Origin: G963664585 sp963664585
GTDB lineage: Bacteria > Bacillota > Clostridia > Oscillospirales > Ruminococcaceae
NCBI GenBank assembly: GCA_963664585.2
Contig: CAXXEO010000015.1
Location: 62,001 to 126,000, forward strand
Length of the DNA stretch: 64,000 bases
Direction of reading: 5' to 3'
Shown here: piece after piece, positions 18,013 through 28,430 of the stretch
Layout of the letters: the number at the start of each line of letters is the position of its first letter
Numbering within the stretch: position 1 is the stretch's first letter
Notes under the pieces: model-generated
The model's input: only the letters and a program-made list of their open reading frames with translations
Database searches by the model: none
What the model was told of the DNA's origin: nothing
Translations under genes and position numbers: made by a program

Positions 18013-18065
18013 AGGTGCGAATCTGAATATAGCCATATTTATCTATTCTCAAACGGGTAGGCGCC

Positions 18066-19217
18066 TCAGCGGTTAAAAAGCCTCAGTATGGCATTAAAAC
18101 CATCGTCCTCTTCGGCATCCGACTCACCGTTCTTACCGGCATCCTCTACAGCGGCGACTTTGGCCTCTACCCTTACGGCCGCAGACTGAGACGCGGAGCC
18201 GGGGGTTGTCTTGGCGGGAGTTTTAAATGTATAGGGGGGAATCTTAAAGTTCTTATCCACATCAAAGCCTGTTGCGATGACGGTGATCAGCATTTCATCA
18301 TTGAAGCTGTTATCATAAGCAACGCCCCATATGAGGTTTACGTCCGGATGTGCGGAATTATGTATCATAGCAGAGGCAAGATCTACATCATCCAAACTGA
18401 TATCGGGTGAAGCGGTAATATTGATGATAACACCCTTAGCCCCGTTAATGGATGTTTCAAGCAGTGGAGAGGAGATGGCTGCCTCAGCTGCCATTTTCGC
18501 CTTGTCCTTGCCAGAAGCCCTGCCGACGCCCATGTGCGCTAAACCTGCGCCTCTCATAATAGAGGATACATCGGCGAAATCCAGATTGACCATACCGGGC
18601 ACATTAATCAGGTCTGATATGCTCTGTACGCCCTGACGCAAAACCTCGTCCGCGGCTGAAAAAGCATTTATTAAACTGATCTTTTCTTCGGATATCTGCT
18701 TAAGGCGCTCGTTTGGGATGACCAGAAGGGCATCTACATGCTCACGCAGGGCGGTAACACCCATCTCGGCCTGATCCATGCGTCTTTTGCCCTCAAAAAG
18801 GAAAGGCTTGGTGACAACACCGACGGTGAGTATGCCCATCTCCTGGGCGATTTCAGCCACGACAGGAGCGGCACCTGTACCTGTGCCACCGCCCATGCCG
18901 GCAGTGATAAATACCATATCCGTCCCCTTCAACAGGGAGGCGATTTCGTCACGTGATTCTTCAGCCGCGCGCTGTCCCTTCTCGGGCAGACCGCCAGCAC
19001 CCTGGCCCTTAGTGAGCTTGGCGCCGATATTTATTTTATAGGTCGCATCAGACGTTCTGAGTGCCATACTGTCCGTGTTTAGCGAGATGAATTCAACACT
19101 CTTCATCCCCGATTGCACCATGCGATTGACCGCGTTTCCGCCGCCGCCACCTATGCCAACCACCTTGATATTTACCTCGCGCTCGAAATCGGAATCCATG
19201 ACGAAGCTCATCTGCAT
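18066..19217 (-). CDS. ftsZ: Cell division protein FtsZ
   Basis: Tubulin-like GTPase that forms the Z-ring, 383 aa. The nucleotide-binding site is clear: GIGGGGGNAVNRM near residue 22 and the tubulin signature GGGTGTGAAP near residue 115. A variable linker from about residue 330 ends in the conserved tail (DDGFNAILRLFNR) that binds partner proteins. The start MQMSFV is behind AGGGGG. It is the last gene of the dcw cluster; no ftsA is present, as is common in Clostridia. The frame is intact although the next upstream genes are frameshifted. Confidence 0.97.
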   Translation of the reverse strand: MQMSFVMDSDFEREVNIKVVGIGGGGGNAVNRMVQSGMKSVEFISLNTDSMALRTSDATYKINIGAKLTKGQGAGGLPEKGQRAAEESRDEIASLLKGTDMVFITAGMGGGTGTGAAPVVAEIAQEMGILTVGVVTKPFLFEGKRRMDQAEMGVTALREHVDALLVIPNERLKQISEEKISLINAFSAADEVLRQGVQSISDLINVPGMVNLDFADVSSIMRGAGLAHMGVGRASGKDKAKMAAEAAISSPLLETSINGAKGVIINITASPDISLDDVDLASAMIHNSAHPDVNLIWGVAYDNSFNDEMLITVIATGFDVDKNFKIPPYTFKTPAKTTPGSASQSAAVRVEAKVAAVEDAGKNGESDAEEDDGFNAILRLFNR

Positions 19218-19376
19218 TTTACAGTCCCCCTATATTTAAACCATTCCATGATATGATCAAAGCAATAGAATATACCAGTTCTAATTTACCATGTTTAGAT
19301 GGACATATCAAGGGAAAGTTGTCGTTCCATCCTTTATATTGCTCATATACGTCTACTGGTTCGTCCGCCTATTTGT

Positions 19377-20484
19377 TTATTTAGAACTACTCGACTGTTT
19401 GGATGTCTGGCTGCTTGACTGACTGCTCGACTGTTTGGTCGTCTGACTGCTTGACTGACTGCTCGACAGTTTGGTCGTCTGAACTGCTTGACTGACTTGC
19501 TCGACTGTTTGGTCGTCTGACTGCTTGACTGGCTGCTTGACTGGCTGCTTGACTGGCTGCTTGACTGGCTGCTTGACTGACTGGCCGTCTGGCTACTTGC
19601 TTGATTGCTTACTGCAGAAGTCCCGCCGTAATCAGGCAGCGTATATAAGGGGAAGGGCCAGATATCCGGGTCGTGTATGTCCATCTCGCCGAAGCCTTGC
19701 CATCGGACGGGTAGAAACATCTAAAACCCCTTCAAACTTTGCGTCCACCTCTTTACTAATGGTGGTTTGGGCGAAAACGCAGCTTGTACTCAAGATCCGA
19801 TTCACTCCCCAGTGCAATCACAAGCCTTTTATCATACAGAACGCAAATATTCAGCCTGTCCGACAAATCGATCATATTGATACCGGTAAAGCCCCGTGCT
19901 TGCCACCGCATCATTCAGATAGTTTAACATGCTAAGCTGTTCTCCTAAAGAGTTCGCCAGTACCTCACCCTGCCTTGGGACTGCCCACATCAATTCCCAC
20001 AACTCTGGTATAACCCTCAGGCGACTCTGCCAGTCCCACTTCCAGTACCCTTCTCCCGCACGGCTCACTAACAGATAGGCCGCCGTTGTACTCGATAGAT
20101 GCGTTGGGTGTGGGCAAGTTCAACTGCAAGGATCAACTGCGAGGGGTGGTTTGATTCTAACCTCTGCATCTTGTATATATGGAAACTGACTGATCAGCGT
20201 TTGCGCAACCTTTTTCTTGTCGACGCGAAAGAGATTGTCCCCGCTTTTTTACAACCACTGGCTTCGATAATACTGCCGCTTGCGTATCGGGTATTACCGG
20301 TCACCTCTATGTTTTCTATTCTGAAGAAGACGGTAAAAGGAAAGCATCACGCCAACGGCAAGCACAAAGAATACTACCATGAGGTAGTAAAAGTGTGTAT
20401 TTGCCACGGCGTTTTCTGCGGCGCTTTACCGCCGCAGTTTATTCGGCCGTCTTTTTGACTTCTCGCTTTTTTATCGTTAGTCAA
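19377..20484 (-). pseudogene. ftsQ: Cell division protein FtsQ/DivIB, frameshifted as given
   Basis: Reading across frames on the minus strand gives a bitopic division protein. A basic N-terminus and membrane helix (YLMVVFFVLAVGVMLSFTVFF) lead into the POTRA start IENIEVTGNTRYASGSIIEASGCKKG. The extracellular domain follows (GEVLANSLGEQLSMLNYLNDAVASTGLY) and then DMDIHDPDIWPFPLY. The tail is Ser/Gln rich, with SSSQ units ending SSSSK. At least five single-base shifts break it, several in homopolymers and two in the tail repeat. Position between murA and ftsZ fits ftsQ. The start is uncertain; a TTG at 20484 overlapping the end of murA is possible. Confidence 0.75.
19400..19600. repeat. 12-bp tandem repeat coding for the FtsQ Ser/Gln tail
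   Basis: Plus-strand units such as GACTGGCTGCTT and GACTGACTGCTC recur head to tail and read as SSSQ / QSSSQTTK on the minus strand. Unit sequence is near identical over about 60 bases (19521-19580) and more varied to the left. Confidence 0.85.
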
Positions 20485-21760
20485 CCTTTAATTCTCCCTC
20501 GACATTTTTTGCCTCCTAAAAGCCTGAGATTACTATCAAAATTTTTCATAACCACGGTCAATATGTTTTATATCGGTTATTCTGCTCACTCCATCCGCCG
20601 CAAGAGCGCGCAATGACAAGTGCAAGCCCCACCGCGGGAGATCAGTGCATTGTACCGTTGCGCTGTGCAGCCTTTCTACGCCTTCGACCACTGCAACGCG
20701 CCCCTCTGTTTTGATTTTGGCGCCCATCCTGCTCAGCTGGCCCGCGTGCTTATAACGCGACTCAAAAATGTTCTCCACAAAAAGGCTTGAGCCATCCGCC
20801 ACTGTAGTCACCGCCATCACGGGTGCCTGAGAGTCAGTGGGAAAAACCGGGATAGGGGCATTGTTTTCACGCTTCTGACCGCCCTGGGCCCTTTCCCGGC
20901 AAGTCAGTGCGATTAAATCCTCTGTGATTCTCATTTGACAGCCCATCTCTTCCAGTACAGGGTACAGGGCAGCAAGGTGAGTGGGGTTTACCTGACGCAG
21001 AATAATTTCGCCCTTAGTAATAGCCGCTGCACACAAATAGGTTGCCGCTGCTATCACTGTCGGGGATAACACGATGAATGGTTCCGTGGAGACCCGTGAC
21101 CCCTTGAATTTTTATAGTAGAGGTTTGCATCGATCCTGATATTTCCTCCACAGGCGTTGATATAGTCGCATAGGTCGGTGATTTCTGGTTCACGGGCCGC
21201 ATTTTGTACAACGGTCACCCCCATCAGCCAGACAGGCTGCCCAGAATGATATTTTCAGTTGCTCCCACACTGGGAAAGGGGAGCATAATGTCAGCGCCCT
21301 GAAGTTTTTTTTCCTTTTACGCTACAGTCCAGATAGCCGTGATCCTCTCTGATATCCACACCCAGCTTTTCGAAGGGCGTCCAAATGCATATCAACCGGA
21401 CGCGGCGCCTAGCTCGCACCCACCTGGAAAGGAAATTCTGGCATGCCCGCACCGGGCCAGAATAGCACCCAGGAACAAAATAGACGAACGCATTTCGCCC
21501 ATAAGTCGGTCAGGAATGTCGTTACATGTGGCATCCCTTGCATTGACCTTAACTACACCAACTTCTCGTTTGACGCAGCATCCCAGGCACTCAAGGATAT
21601 TGCATGCGGCTTCCACATCGGAAAGCCGAGGACAATTATCAATTGCGCTCTCTTCGGTTAAAAGCGTAGCCGCCAGTATGGGAAGAGCAGAGTTTTTCGC
21701 GCCATGTACGGTAAGTTCGCCGCTGATTCTGTTCCCGCCCTGTACTGAATATTCTGACAT
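20477..21760 (-). pseudogene. murA: UDP-N-acetylglucosamine 1-carboxyvinyltransferase MurA, frameshifted as given
   Basis: First committed step of peptidoglycan synthesis (enolpyruvyl transfer to UDP-GlcNAc). The N-terminal part from the ATG at 21760 reads MSEYSVQGGNRISGELTVHG and includes the active-site segment FPGGCELGA with the catalytic Cys. The middle is visible in a second frame (IQGVTGLHGTIHRVIPD) and the C-terminal half in a third (VIAAATYLCAAAITKGEI...DIKHIDRGYEKF). At least four single-base shifts interrupt it, including after GCELGA, in an AAAA run near 21370, at about 21070, and in the A/T run near 20540. All domains are otherwise well kept, which argues for sequence error. Confidence 0.82.
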
Positions 21761-21839
21761 ATGTACACGCCCTTTCGCACTGAAGGGTTCAAAATCCCCT
21801 GCACGACATATTATGCGAATGGCGTTTATCTGGTGATGT

Positions 21840-22967
21840 TTATAAGTCTTCTTCCAAAAGGGAGAGTATTTCGTGAATAATGCGCTCGTTGGCATCGGTG
21901 ATTGCCATTTCCTTTGCACGAAGTCCAATTTCTGCTATTCTCTCTCGATCTGCTAAAAGCCCCTCGACCATAGAGATCAGCTTCGGCCCAGAAAGCTCTT
22001 TCTCTTCAACAATCAGAGCTGCGCCTCGGCCCACCATTTCCATGGCATTATGATACTGGTGATTCTCAGCAACATAGGGCGATGGAATCAGGATAGCTGC
22101 TCTTCCCGCCGCTTGAAGCTCGCTTAAGGTAATGGCGCCTGCACGGCAGATGACCAGATCGGCTCCGGCCAAGCAGCGTGCCATGTCATCAATATATTCA
22201 CGGATATCAACATGCACGTTGCCCACGGGATCAAATCCGTTCTTTTCCAAAAGACTTGGAAACAGATCCGCGCCGCCAGCACCGGTTGCATGTATATGGT
22301 GTACCCCCCGTTTTCCACGGTGCCATGCTATCAGTGCAGCTACTGCCTCGTTCACCTTGGCTGCTCCTAAGCTGCCCCCGAAGGAGAGAATGCAAATCCG
22401 ATCACCCACCCCAAGGACCTGCCTTGCGAGAGTACGATCTGTATGCAGGATACAGGCGCGCACGGGATTGCCTGTCACGCAGGTGTTGATATCCTGACGC
22501 AGGTGCTTTTTTGCCCCTTCCACCGCCAGAAGCACCCTGTCCATATCCTTTGACAATAGTTTGGTGGTCACGCCGGGAAAGGCGTTCTGTTCATGCGTGA
22601 GTGTCTTAAAACCCAGGCGGTGAGCCATTCTGAGTATCGGTCCACTGACATAGCCACCAGTTCCCATGACCACATCCGGATTGAAATCAAGAAGTATCTT
22701 TTTTGCCTTTGGTCCGCTTGCAGCCAAAAGCCATAACGCGGTGAGATTGCGTTTCATATTTACAAGGGACAGGCTTCTCTGTATTCCCTGCACTGCAATG
22801 GGCTCAAATTTATAGCCTGCTTTAGGAACAAGACGGGATTCCATTCCTTTGGGGTTTCCTGCAAAAAGGATCTGTGTATCGGGATATCTCTTCTTTATCG
22901 CATCTGCTACAGAAAGCGCGGGATTGATGTGTCCCGCTGTGCCACCGCAGGCAAATAATATTTTCAT
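21840..22967 (-). CDS. murG: MurG, UDP-GlcNAc:lipid I glycosyltransferase
   Basis: Converts lipid I to lipid II at the inner membrane face, 375 aa from the ATG at 22967 (behind GGGAGGAA). It has the GT28 N-terminal motif FACGGTAGHINPALSVADAI, the family segment VMGTGGYVSGPILRMAH, and in the C-terminal half LSFGGSLGAAKVNE, ICRAGAITLSELQAAGRAAILIPSPYVAENHQ. The length and motifs are complete. It sits between ftsW and murA, the usual place in the cluster. Confidence 0.97.
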   Translation of the reverse strand: MKILFACGGTAGHINPALSVADAIKKRYPDTQILFAGNPKGMESRLVPKAGYKFEPIAVQGIQRSLSLVNMKRNLTALWLLAASGPKAKKILLDFNPDVVMGTGGYVSGPILRMAHRLGFKTLTHEQNAFPGVTTKLLSKDMDRVLLAVEGAKKHLRQDINTCVTGNPVRACILHTDRTLARQVLGVGDRICILSFGGSLGAAKVNEAVAALIAWHRGKRGVHHIHATGAGGADLFPSLLEKNGFDPVGNVHVDIREYIDDMARCLAGADLVICRAGAITLSELQAAGRAAILIPSPYVAENHQYHNAMEMVGRGAALIVEEKELSGPKLISMVEGLLADRERIAEIGLRAKEMAITDANERIIHEILSLLEEDL

Positions 22968-23040
22968 TGTTTTTCCTCCCTTTATCGGCGTCCTGTGATG
23001 CAAAACTGGCGGGAAGCTTGTTAAGCCCTATGCAGAGCCG

Positions 23041-24189
23041 TTATTCTTTTTCCAGCGAGGTCTGCCTTGACACCGAGAGAACCACACCCATCTGAGCAAG
23101 TAGAATGGTCAGCGCTGTGCCGCCATATGAGAAAAAGGGTAAGCTGATTCCCGTATTGGGTATGGTATTTGTCACCACCGCAATGTTGAGGATCGTCTGT
23201 ATCCCCACTTGGGAAATGAGCCCCAAAGCTAGCATTGAACCAAACTTCTCGCGGCAGCGCATGGCGATGACAAACCCGCGCCAGATGAGCAGGGCAAAAA
23301 TGCAGATAATCAGGGTGGCGCCCACAAAGCCCAGTTCTTCACATACGATTGAGAAAATAAAATCATTTTGCGGTTCGGGCAGATAAAGGTATTTCTGACG
23401 TGAGTTTCCGATGCCTGTACCCATAAGCCCGCCTGATCCGATGGCATAAAGTGACTGTATCGTTTGAAAGCCTTCGCCCCGAGGGTCTGAAAAGGGGTTT
23501 AGCCAGTGCTCTATGCGGGAGCCGGCATATTCCACCACGCCGGGAATCATGACAAGAACAATGATAAGGCAAGCCAGCGCACCTGCCGCAAGAGCAAACC
23601 ATTTCAGATCAGTACCGCCCACCAGCATCATGGTCGCCCCGATTGCCAGTATCAGGATAGTGCCCGAAAGATGGGGTTCCAGAATCATTAATCCGATTAC
23701 CGGCAAAAGCACAACCATAAAGGGGACGATTCCATATTTGAAAGTATGCATTTTTTCATAGTTCGTCGAGATAAGGGCGGCAAAAAGCACCACAATGGCA
23801 AATTTGGCGATTTCGGAAGGCTGCAGGGTACCAAAGCCAAGTGGAATCCACCGTTTGGCATTGTTGATAGGAGGGCAAAAAAGGACGACGATCAATAGCA
23901 GGATGGAGAGGCCATATATGGGAATAGCCAGCGGTTTCAGGACACGGTAATCAAAAGCGGAAACAACTAGCATGGCGACTACGCCCAAAACGGCGAATAT
24001 AAGCTGTTTGGATATATAGTGAAGTGAGTTTCCCATCAGATAGTAAGCGTTGGCATAACTTGCAGAGAACAGCATAACCAGCCCGATTGATAAAAGCAGA
24101 AGGGTAAGAACCAGAAAGGTCAAATCAATACTGCTTTTTGGTGCTTTTCTCGCGGTTTTTCTCTTTTCGGTTGCCAGTATTGCCACCAC
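23041..24189 (-). CDS. ftsW: FtsW/SpoVE-type SEDS peptidoglycan glycosyltransferase
   Basis: Ten-helix SEDS protein, 382 aa, that polymerises lipid II at the septum together with a class B PBP. Signature segments are LQPSEIAKFAIVVLFA (near residue 120), NPFSDPRGEGFQTIQSLYAIGSGG, YLPEPQNDFIFSIVCEELGFVG and the C-terminal GISLPFFSYGGTALT. The first codons are uncertain: tandem GTG codons at 24189 and 24186 overlap the AAAGGTGG sequence, so translation may begin a little further in. In sporulating Clostridia the dcw copy may serve as SpoVE; the sequence does not decide this. Confidence 0.94.
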   Translation of the reverse strand: MVAILATEKRKTARKAPKSSIDLTFLVLTLLLLSIGLVMLFSASYANAYYLMGNSLHYISKQLIFAVLGVVAMLVVSAFDYRVLKPLAIPIYGLSILLLIVVLFCPPINNAKRWIPLGFGTLQPSEIAKFAIVVLFAALISTNYEKMHTFKYGIVPFMVVLLPVIGLMILEPHLSGTILILAIGATMMLVGGTDLKWFALAAGALACLIIVLVMIPGVVEYAGSRIEHWLNPFSDPRGEGFQTIQSLYAIGSGGLMGTGIGNSRQKYLYLPEPQNDFIFSIVCEELGFVGATLIICIFALLIWRGFVIAMRCREKFGSMLALGLISQVGIQTILNIAVVTNTIPNTGISLPFFSYGGTALTILLAQMGVVLSVSRQTSLEKE

Positions 24190-24272
24190 CTTTCAGATCC
24201 AAAATGTGTGTATTTATATATCGTCACGAGCAGTAACGATTCTGATATATGGATTGCCAGAGTATATATCGA

Positions 24273-25283
24273 CTATATTCTTGTAGAGCTTAATACAGCC
24301 AGAATCGCACCCAATGCCTGAATAATAGTAAACGCGGCGACAATCTGCGCTTCTTTCCAACCGGACATTTCAAAATGATGATGTATCGGACTCATTTTAA
24401 AAATGCGCTTTCCGGTAGTTTTAAAGCTGATGACCTGCAAAACGACAGACATGGATTCAACGATGTAAATAATCCCCATAAAGATTAGTATGAGCGGCAT
24501 TCCCACACCAAATGCAAGGGCGGTCACAAGTCCTCCTAAAAACATCGAACCGGTATCCCCCATAAATACCTTTGCGGGATAAAAGTTCCAACAGAGAAAA
24601 CCAATGCAACCGCCGGCAAGAGCTGCCGACAGGATCTGCATACTGAAAAAGCCCAGAATCGAGGCCACTGCAAGATAGCCAAGGGCACTTGCCAGTGTGA
24701 CCGAAGAGGCAAGGCCGTCCAGCCCGTCAGTGATATTAACCGAGTTGACGATGTACACTATGCCGATAGCGGCAAGCGGATAGTAAACAGGGCCGATGTT
24801 CCACTGGCCAAAGAAGGGGATGACAAGCGTTGTGGAACGATCGCCTGCAAGGTAAAGGGAAGACAGATAAAAACCGGCGATGATAAACTGAATCATCAGC
24901 TTCTGTCGGGCAGTCAATCCCAGATTCTGCTTCTTAGCCACTTTAACGAAATCATCTGCAAAGCCCAAAAACGACATAGCAAGGCTCATAATGATCCCCA
25001 CAAAGAAACGGGTGTTGCCTACAGCCTCAAGCGGTGAGCGCAAGGACGAATCCTTCGACACGGCGGTGAGAAAGCCGATTGACGCCGCCACTGTGATCCC
25101 AATGATAAACATCAGTCCCCCCATGGTGGGAGTACCCTGTTTATTCTTGTGCCATTTGGGGCCAATATCCAATATAGTTTGGCCAAATTTTATCTTTCTT
25201 AAATAGGGTATCATCCAGATCCCCATGCCTGCGGTGACAATAAAGGCAGTCGCAGCGGTCAGCGTCAGCTCGAAGACCTTCAT
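24273..25283 (-). CDS. mraY: Phospho-N-acetylmuramoyl-pentapeptide transferase MraY
   Basis: Membrane enzyme that attaches UDP-MurNAc-pentapeptide to undecaprenyl phosphate, making lipid I. From the ATG at 25283 it has 336 aa and begins MKVFELTLTAATAF. The catalytic Asp segments are present: FADDFVKVAKKQNLGLTARQK, NITDGLDGLA, FMGDTGSMFLGG, and the C-terminal HHHFEMSGW. It is followed by ftsW; murD, which often lies between the two, is absent here. Confidence 0.97.
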   Translation of the reverse strand: MKVFELTLTAATAFIVTAGMGIWMIPYLRKIKFGQTILDIGPKWHKNKQGTPTMGGLMFIIGITVAASIGFLTAVSKDSSLRSPLEAVGNTRFFVGIIMSLAMSFLGFADDFVKVAKKQNLGLTARQKLMIQFIIAGFYLSSLYLAGDRSTTLVIPFFGQWNIGPVYYPLAAIGIVYIVNSVNITDGLDGLASSVTLASALGYLAVASILGFFSMQILSAALAGGCIGFLCWNFYPAKVFMGDTGSMFLGGLVTALAFGVGMPLILIFMGIIYIVESMSVVLQVISFKTTGKRIFKMSPIHHHFEMSGWKEAQIVAAFTIIQALGAILAVLSSTRI

Positions 25284-25382
25284 TTTTGATCCATTTCTCC
25301 AACGACAAATGATCTGTATGTGATAAAATTCTTGCCATCTGTCGTTGGAAAATGACAAAAACTCCTGATCCTAACACTGCTT

Positions 25383-26753
25383 TTAGTGGGCGGCTGCGGC
25401 TGGTTCACCATAGATAAGCGCCAGCACCTTTTCCAGCTCCATTCCGCGACTTGCCTTAAACCATACTACGTCGCCGGGACGTATTGCTGAATGCACTGCT
25501 TGTGCCAGCTGAACTCTGTCCGTGTAATAAAGGCAGCGTTCCATCCCTTGGCTCTCAGCACCCTCGATATATCCCATTGCCTGGCTTCCACAGGTAAAAA
25601 GCAGATTAATTCCAGCCCGTGCCACGAACTTGCCCACCTCGATATGGGATTTTTTTGATATTTCACCAAGCTCAAGCATGTCGGAAAGCACCATGATTTT
25701 TCTGCCTTTGGCCGGATAGCCGGCCAGCGTGTTTATAGCTGCGACCATTGAATCGGGAGAAGCGTTGTAGCAGTCCTCGACAATTGTCACCCCGCCAAAG
25801 TCCACCATGCGCTGGCGCATACCCGTAGTGGCATAGAAGGAAAGGGCATCTGCACATTGGGCCGGCGCGATTCCCATTAAGCATCCGGCGGTAAAAGCAG
25901 CCAGGGCGTTATAGACGTTGTGCAGTCCGATCGTGGGGATGTGGGCGCGGTATTCCCCCCACGGTGAGAAAATCGTAAAGTTTATCTCGCGTTCCGATTC
26001 AATAATATGCATTGCTCGGATCTGACTACAAGTGTCATTGATTCCATAACGTAAAATCAGAAAACGATCATCCGACACCTTGCGAAGAAATGGATCGTCT
26101 CCGCAAAGGATTAGATAAGACCCCTTCTTCATGCCGTCGAGAAGCTCCAGCTTAGCCTTCAGAATTCCCTCGCGGCTGCCCAACTTCTCCAAGTGAGAGA
26201 CACCAATGTTGGTGATAATCCCCATATCCGGATGGACGGCGGTTGCGAGGTCGTGTATCTCCCCAAAGCCGCTCATTCCCATTTCGATCACCGCCGCCTG
26301 ATGGGCATGGCTGAGTTTAAAAAGCGTCTTGGGAAGACCAATTTCATTATTTAAGTTGCCCTCGTTTTTATGGGTGTTGAATTGCGAGGAAAGCACTGCC
26401 GCCAAGAACTCTTTGGTGGTGGTTTTACCTACACTGCCGGTTATGCCCACTATCTTCAAGTCAAAACGGTCGCGGTAAAGTCCGCCGATCTTGATATGCG
26501 CCTTTCTGGTGTCCTCGACATAAAGCACCGTACCATTATAATCACCAGGTTTTCTGGCGATAGCACATGAGGCCCCTCTCAAGAAGGCATCATCTATATA
26601 ATCATGCCCGTCAAAGTTGTCACCTTCGATCGCAACAAAAAGCCCCCCTTGGGTAATATCCCTCGAGTCGGTGCAAACGTGGTCAATTGCACCGCTCCCG
26701 TGATAGTCTATGCCGAGAGCCCTCGCTATCTCACTGATCGTAATGCTTTCCAT
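25383..26753 (-). CDS. murF: MurF, UDP-MurNAc-tripeptide:D-Ala-D-Ala ligase
   Basis: Cytoplasmic Mur ligase, 456 aa, adding D-Ala-D-Ala to the UDP-MurNAc-tripeptide. The ATP loop is GITGSVGKTTTKEFL near residue 104. Other family marks are NLNNEIGLPKTLF, the central-domain signature EMGMSGFGEI, and the C-terminal segment VEDCYNASPDSMVAAINTLA. Length and motifs are complete. It lies directly downstream of murE, separated by repeat B3. Confidence 0.96.
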   Translation of the reverse strand: MESITISEIARALGIDYHGSGAIDHVCTDSRDITQGGLFVAIEGDNFDGHDYIDDAFLRGASCAIARKPGDYNGTVLYVEDTRKAHIKIGGLYRDRFDLKIVGITGSVGKTTTKEFLAAVLSSQFNTHKNEGNLNNEIGLPKTLFKLSHAHQAAVIEMGMSGFGEIHDLATAVHPDMGIITNIGVSHLEKLGSREGILKAKLELLDGMKKGSYLILCGDDPFLRKVSDDRFLILRYGINDTCSQIRAMHIIESEREINFTIFSPWGEYRAHIPTIGLHNVYNALAAFTAGCLMGIAPAQCADALSFYATTGMRQRMVDFGGVTIVEDCYNASPDSMVAAINTLAGYPAKGRKIMVLSDMLELGEISKKSHIEVGKFVARAGINLLFTCGSQAMGYIEGAESQGMERCLYYTDRVQLAQAVHSAIRPGDVVWFKASRGMELEKVLALIYGEPAAAAH

Positions 26754-26855
26754 TCGGATTTCCTCGCTTCATTTAATTCTTTTTCCAAGCCGGACAGATG
26801 CGCCCCGAAGGGATTGAGGTTATTGAATGCCGTCCCGCAATCGGTGAAAGAAACT

Positions 26856-26956
26856 TTGTTGCAACTAAATCCTATATGACAATGGGTTAAATGCTCTTGT
26901 ATATTCCCCCGCCTTCGGCGGGGGAATATACAAGTTTAAGATGAGACAATATACTA
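26856..26956 (-). repeat. Repeat B3 (family B, diverged far end)
   Basis: Reverse copy between murE and murF. The hairpin TATATTCCCCCGCC-TTC-GGCGGGGGAATATA and the CATTTAACCCATTG flank match B1/B4. The TAGT end lies one base after the murE stop codon; the other end is badly worn. Confidence 0.82.
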
Positions 26957-26957
26957 G

Positions 26958-28391
26958 TTACTTCATTCCAAGTATCTTTTCAACAATGACCTTTTCGTCA
27001 AAATAGATTGTACCGAAATTTAAGACCTGATAATCCTCATGTCCTTTGCCGGCTAAAAGAAGGATATCGTCCTTTGCGGCGTGGGCAAGGCCCCATTTGA
27101 TCGCCTCATACCGGTCGGGAATGATCTCATAGGGGGTTTTATGTTCGAAAAGCCCCAGCTTGGCGTCCTCAATGATTTGCAAGGGATCTTCGTTTCTTGG
27201 GTTATCCGAAGTCAAAATGGCAAAATCTGATAAGCGCGAGACCACCTCAGCCATCAACTTTCTCTTACCACGATCCCTGTTCCCTGCACAACCAAAAAGG
27301 GTAATCACCTTGGCTGGCGCAAAGGTTTTGATGGCGGTAAGCACCTTTTCAAGGCCGTCCGGCGTATGCGCATAATCTCGGATGACGGTGTAGTCGGTTG
27401 GCGTTTTAATCACCTCAAAGCGCCCTGTCACACCCGAACAGCTTGAAATCGCATTAATGACCTGTTCCAGCGGAAAGCCCAGTGCAAGAGAGCAACTGAT
27501 AGCCGCCATGGCGTTGGATACTGAAAACTCACCCGGCATGGCAATGCGCACCCGAGAAATAATACCACTTCCTACAAAGGCAAAAGTGCTGCCAGTCGCA
27601 AAGGATTTTATTGTTTTGGCGGTATAGTTGGCTGCGTCTTCCGATGTAGAAAAAGTATAGGTTTTCGCCTTGACCTCACTGGCAAGACGCCGTCCATATG
27701 CATCGTCAATATTAATGATGGCCATATCAACTTGATTAAAGAGAGACCGTTTTGCCTGATAATAGTTTTCCATGTTGCCGTGATAGTCCAGATGATCCTG
27801 AGTGAGGTTGGTGAATATTCCAGCAGCAAAATGACAACCGGCTACCCTCTTCTGATCGAGCCCGTGCGAGGAGGTCTCCATCACCGCATACTCTGCACCG
27901 GCATCCACCATGCGTGAGAAAATGGTCATCAAAATATAAGGGTCTGGCGTGGTGTATTTGGCAGGGAAGGTCATATCGCCAATCTGATTCTGGATGGTAC
28001 CAATCAGTCCCACCTTACAGCCACAGCCTTCAAGGATATGCTTCATCAAATAGGTAATCGTTGTCTTTCCGTTGGTCCCAGTAACGCCAATCAGCTTGAG
28101 CTTTTTCTGAGGGTTGTCAAACAGGTTGGCACAGAGGACTGCATAGGCCTCTCTTGTATCCTCCACAAGGACTTGACTCGGAAGTCCGGTATCCCTCTCC
28201 GCTAAAACAGCGGCAGCGCCTGCTTTGATGGCCGCTTCTGCATAATCGTGTCCATCGGTGCGCACGCCTCTCATACAGACGAAAAGGTTCCCCTTTTCCA
28301 CCTGGCGATTGTCACAGGTTACCCCCGTGATTTCCATATCGGGAAGAGAGCTTTCATAGGATAACCCCTCTAGAAGTTTATATAGGTTCAT
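26958..28391 (-). CDS. murE: MurE, UDP-MurNAc-dipeptide:meso-diaminopimelate ligase
   Basis: Cytoplasmic Mur ligase, 477 aa from the ATG at 28391 (AAGGAGG upstream). ATP loop GVTGTNGKTTITYLM near residue 100; family segment YAVMETSSHGLDQKRV; C-terminal TSDNPRNEDP. The DNPR motif is characteristic of enzymes that add meso-diaminopimelate and not lysine, so the wall is expected to be of the meso-DAP type. Order in the cluster is pbp-murE-murF. Confidence 0.96.
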   Translation of the reverse strand: MNLYKLLEGLSYESSLPDMEITGVTCDNRQVEKGNLFVCMRGVRTDGHDYAEAAIKAGAAAVLAERDTGLPSQVLVEDTREAYAVLCANLFDNPQKKLKLIGVTGTNGKTTITYLMKHILEGCGCKVGLIGTIQNQIGDMTFPAKYTTPDPYILMTIFSRMVDAGAEYAVMETSSHGLDQKRVAGCHFAAGIFTNLTQDHLDYHGNMENYYQAKRSLFNQVDMAIINIDDAYGRRLASEVKAKTYTFSTSEDAANYTAKTIKSFATGSTFAFVGSGIISRVRIAMPGEFSVSNAMAAISCSLALGFPLEQVINAISSCSGVTGRFEVIKTPTDYTVIRDYAHTPDGLEKVLTAIKTFAPAKVITLFGCAGNRDRGKRKLMAEVVSRLSDFAILTSDNPRNEDPLQIIEDAKLGLFEHKTPYEIIPDRYEAIKWGLAHAAKDDILLLAGKGHEDYQVLNFGTIYFDEKVIVEKILGMK

Positions 28392-28430
28392 AAACAGCCT
28401 CCTTGCGTACGGCAGCATCACGTTATATCC

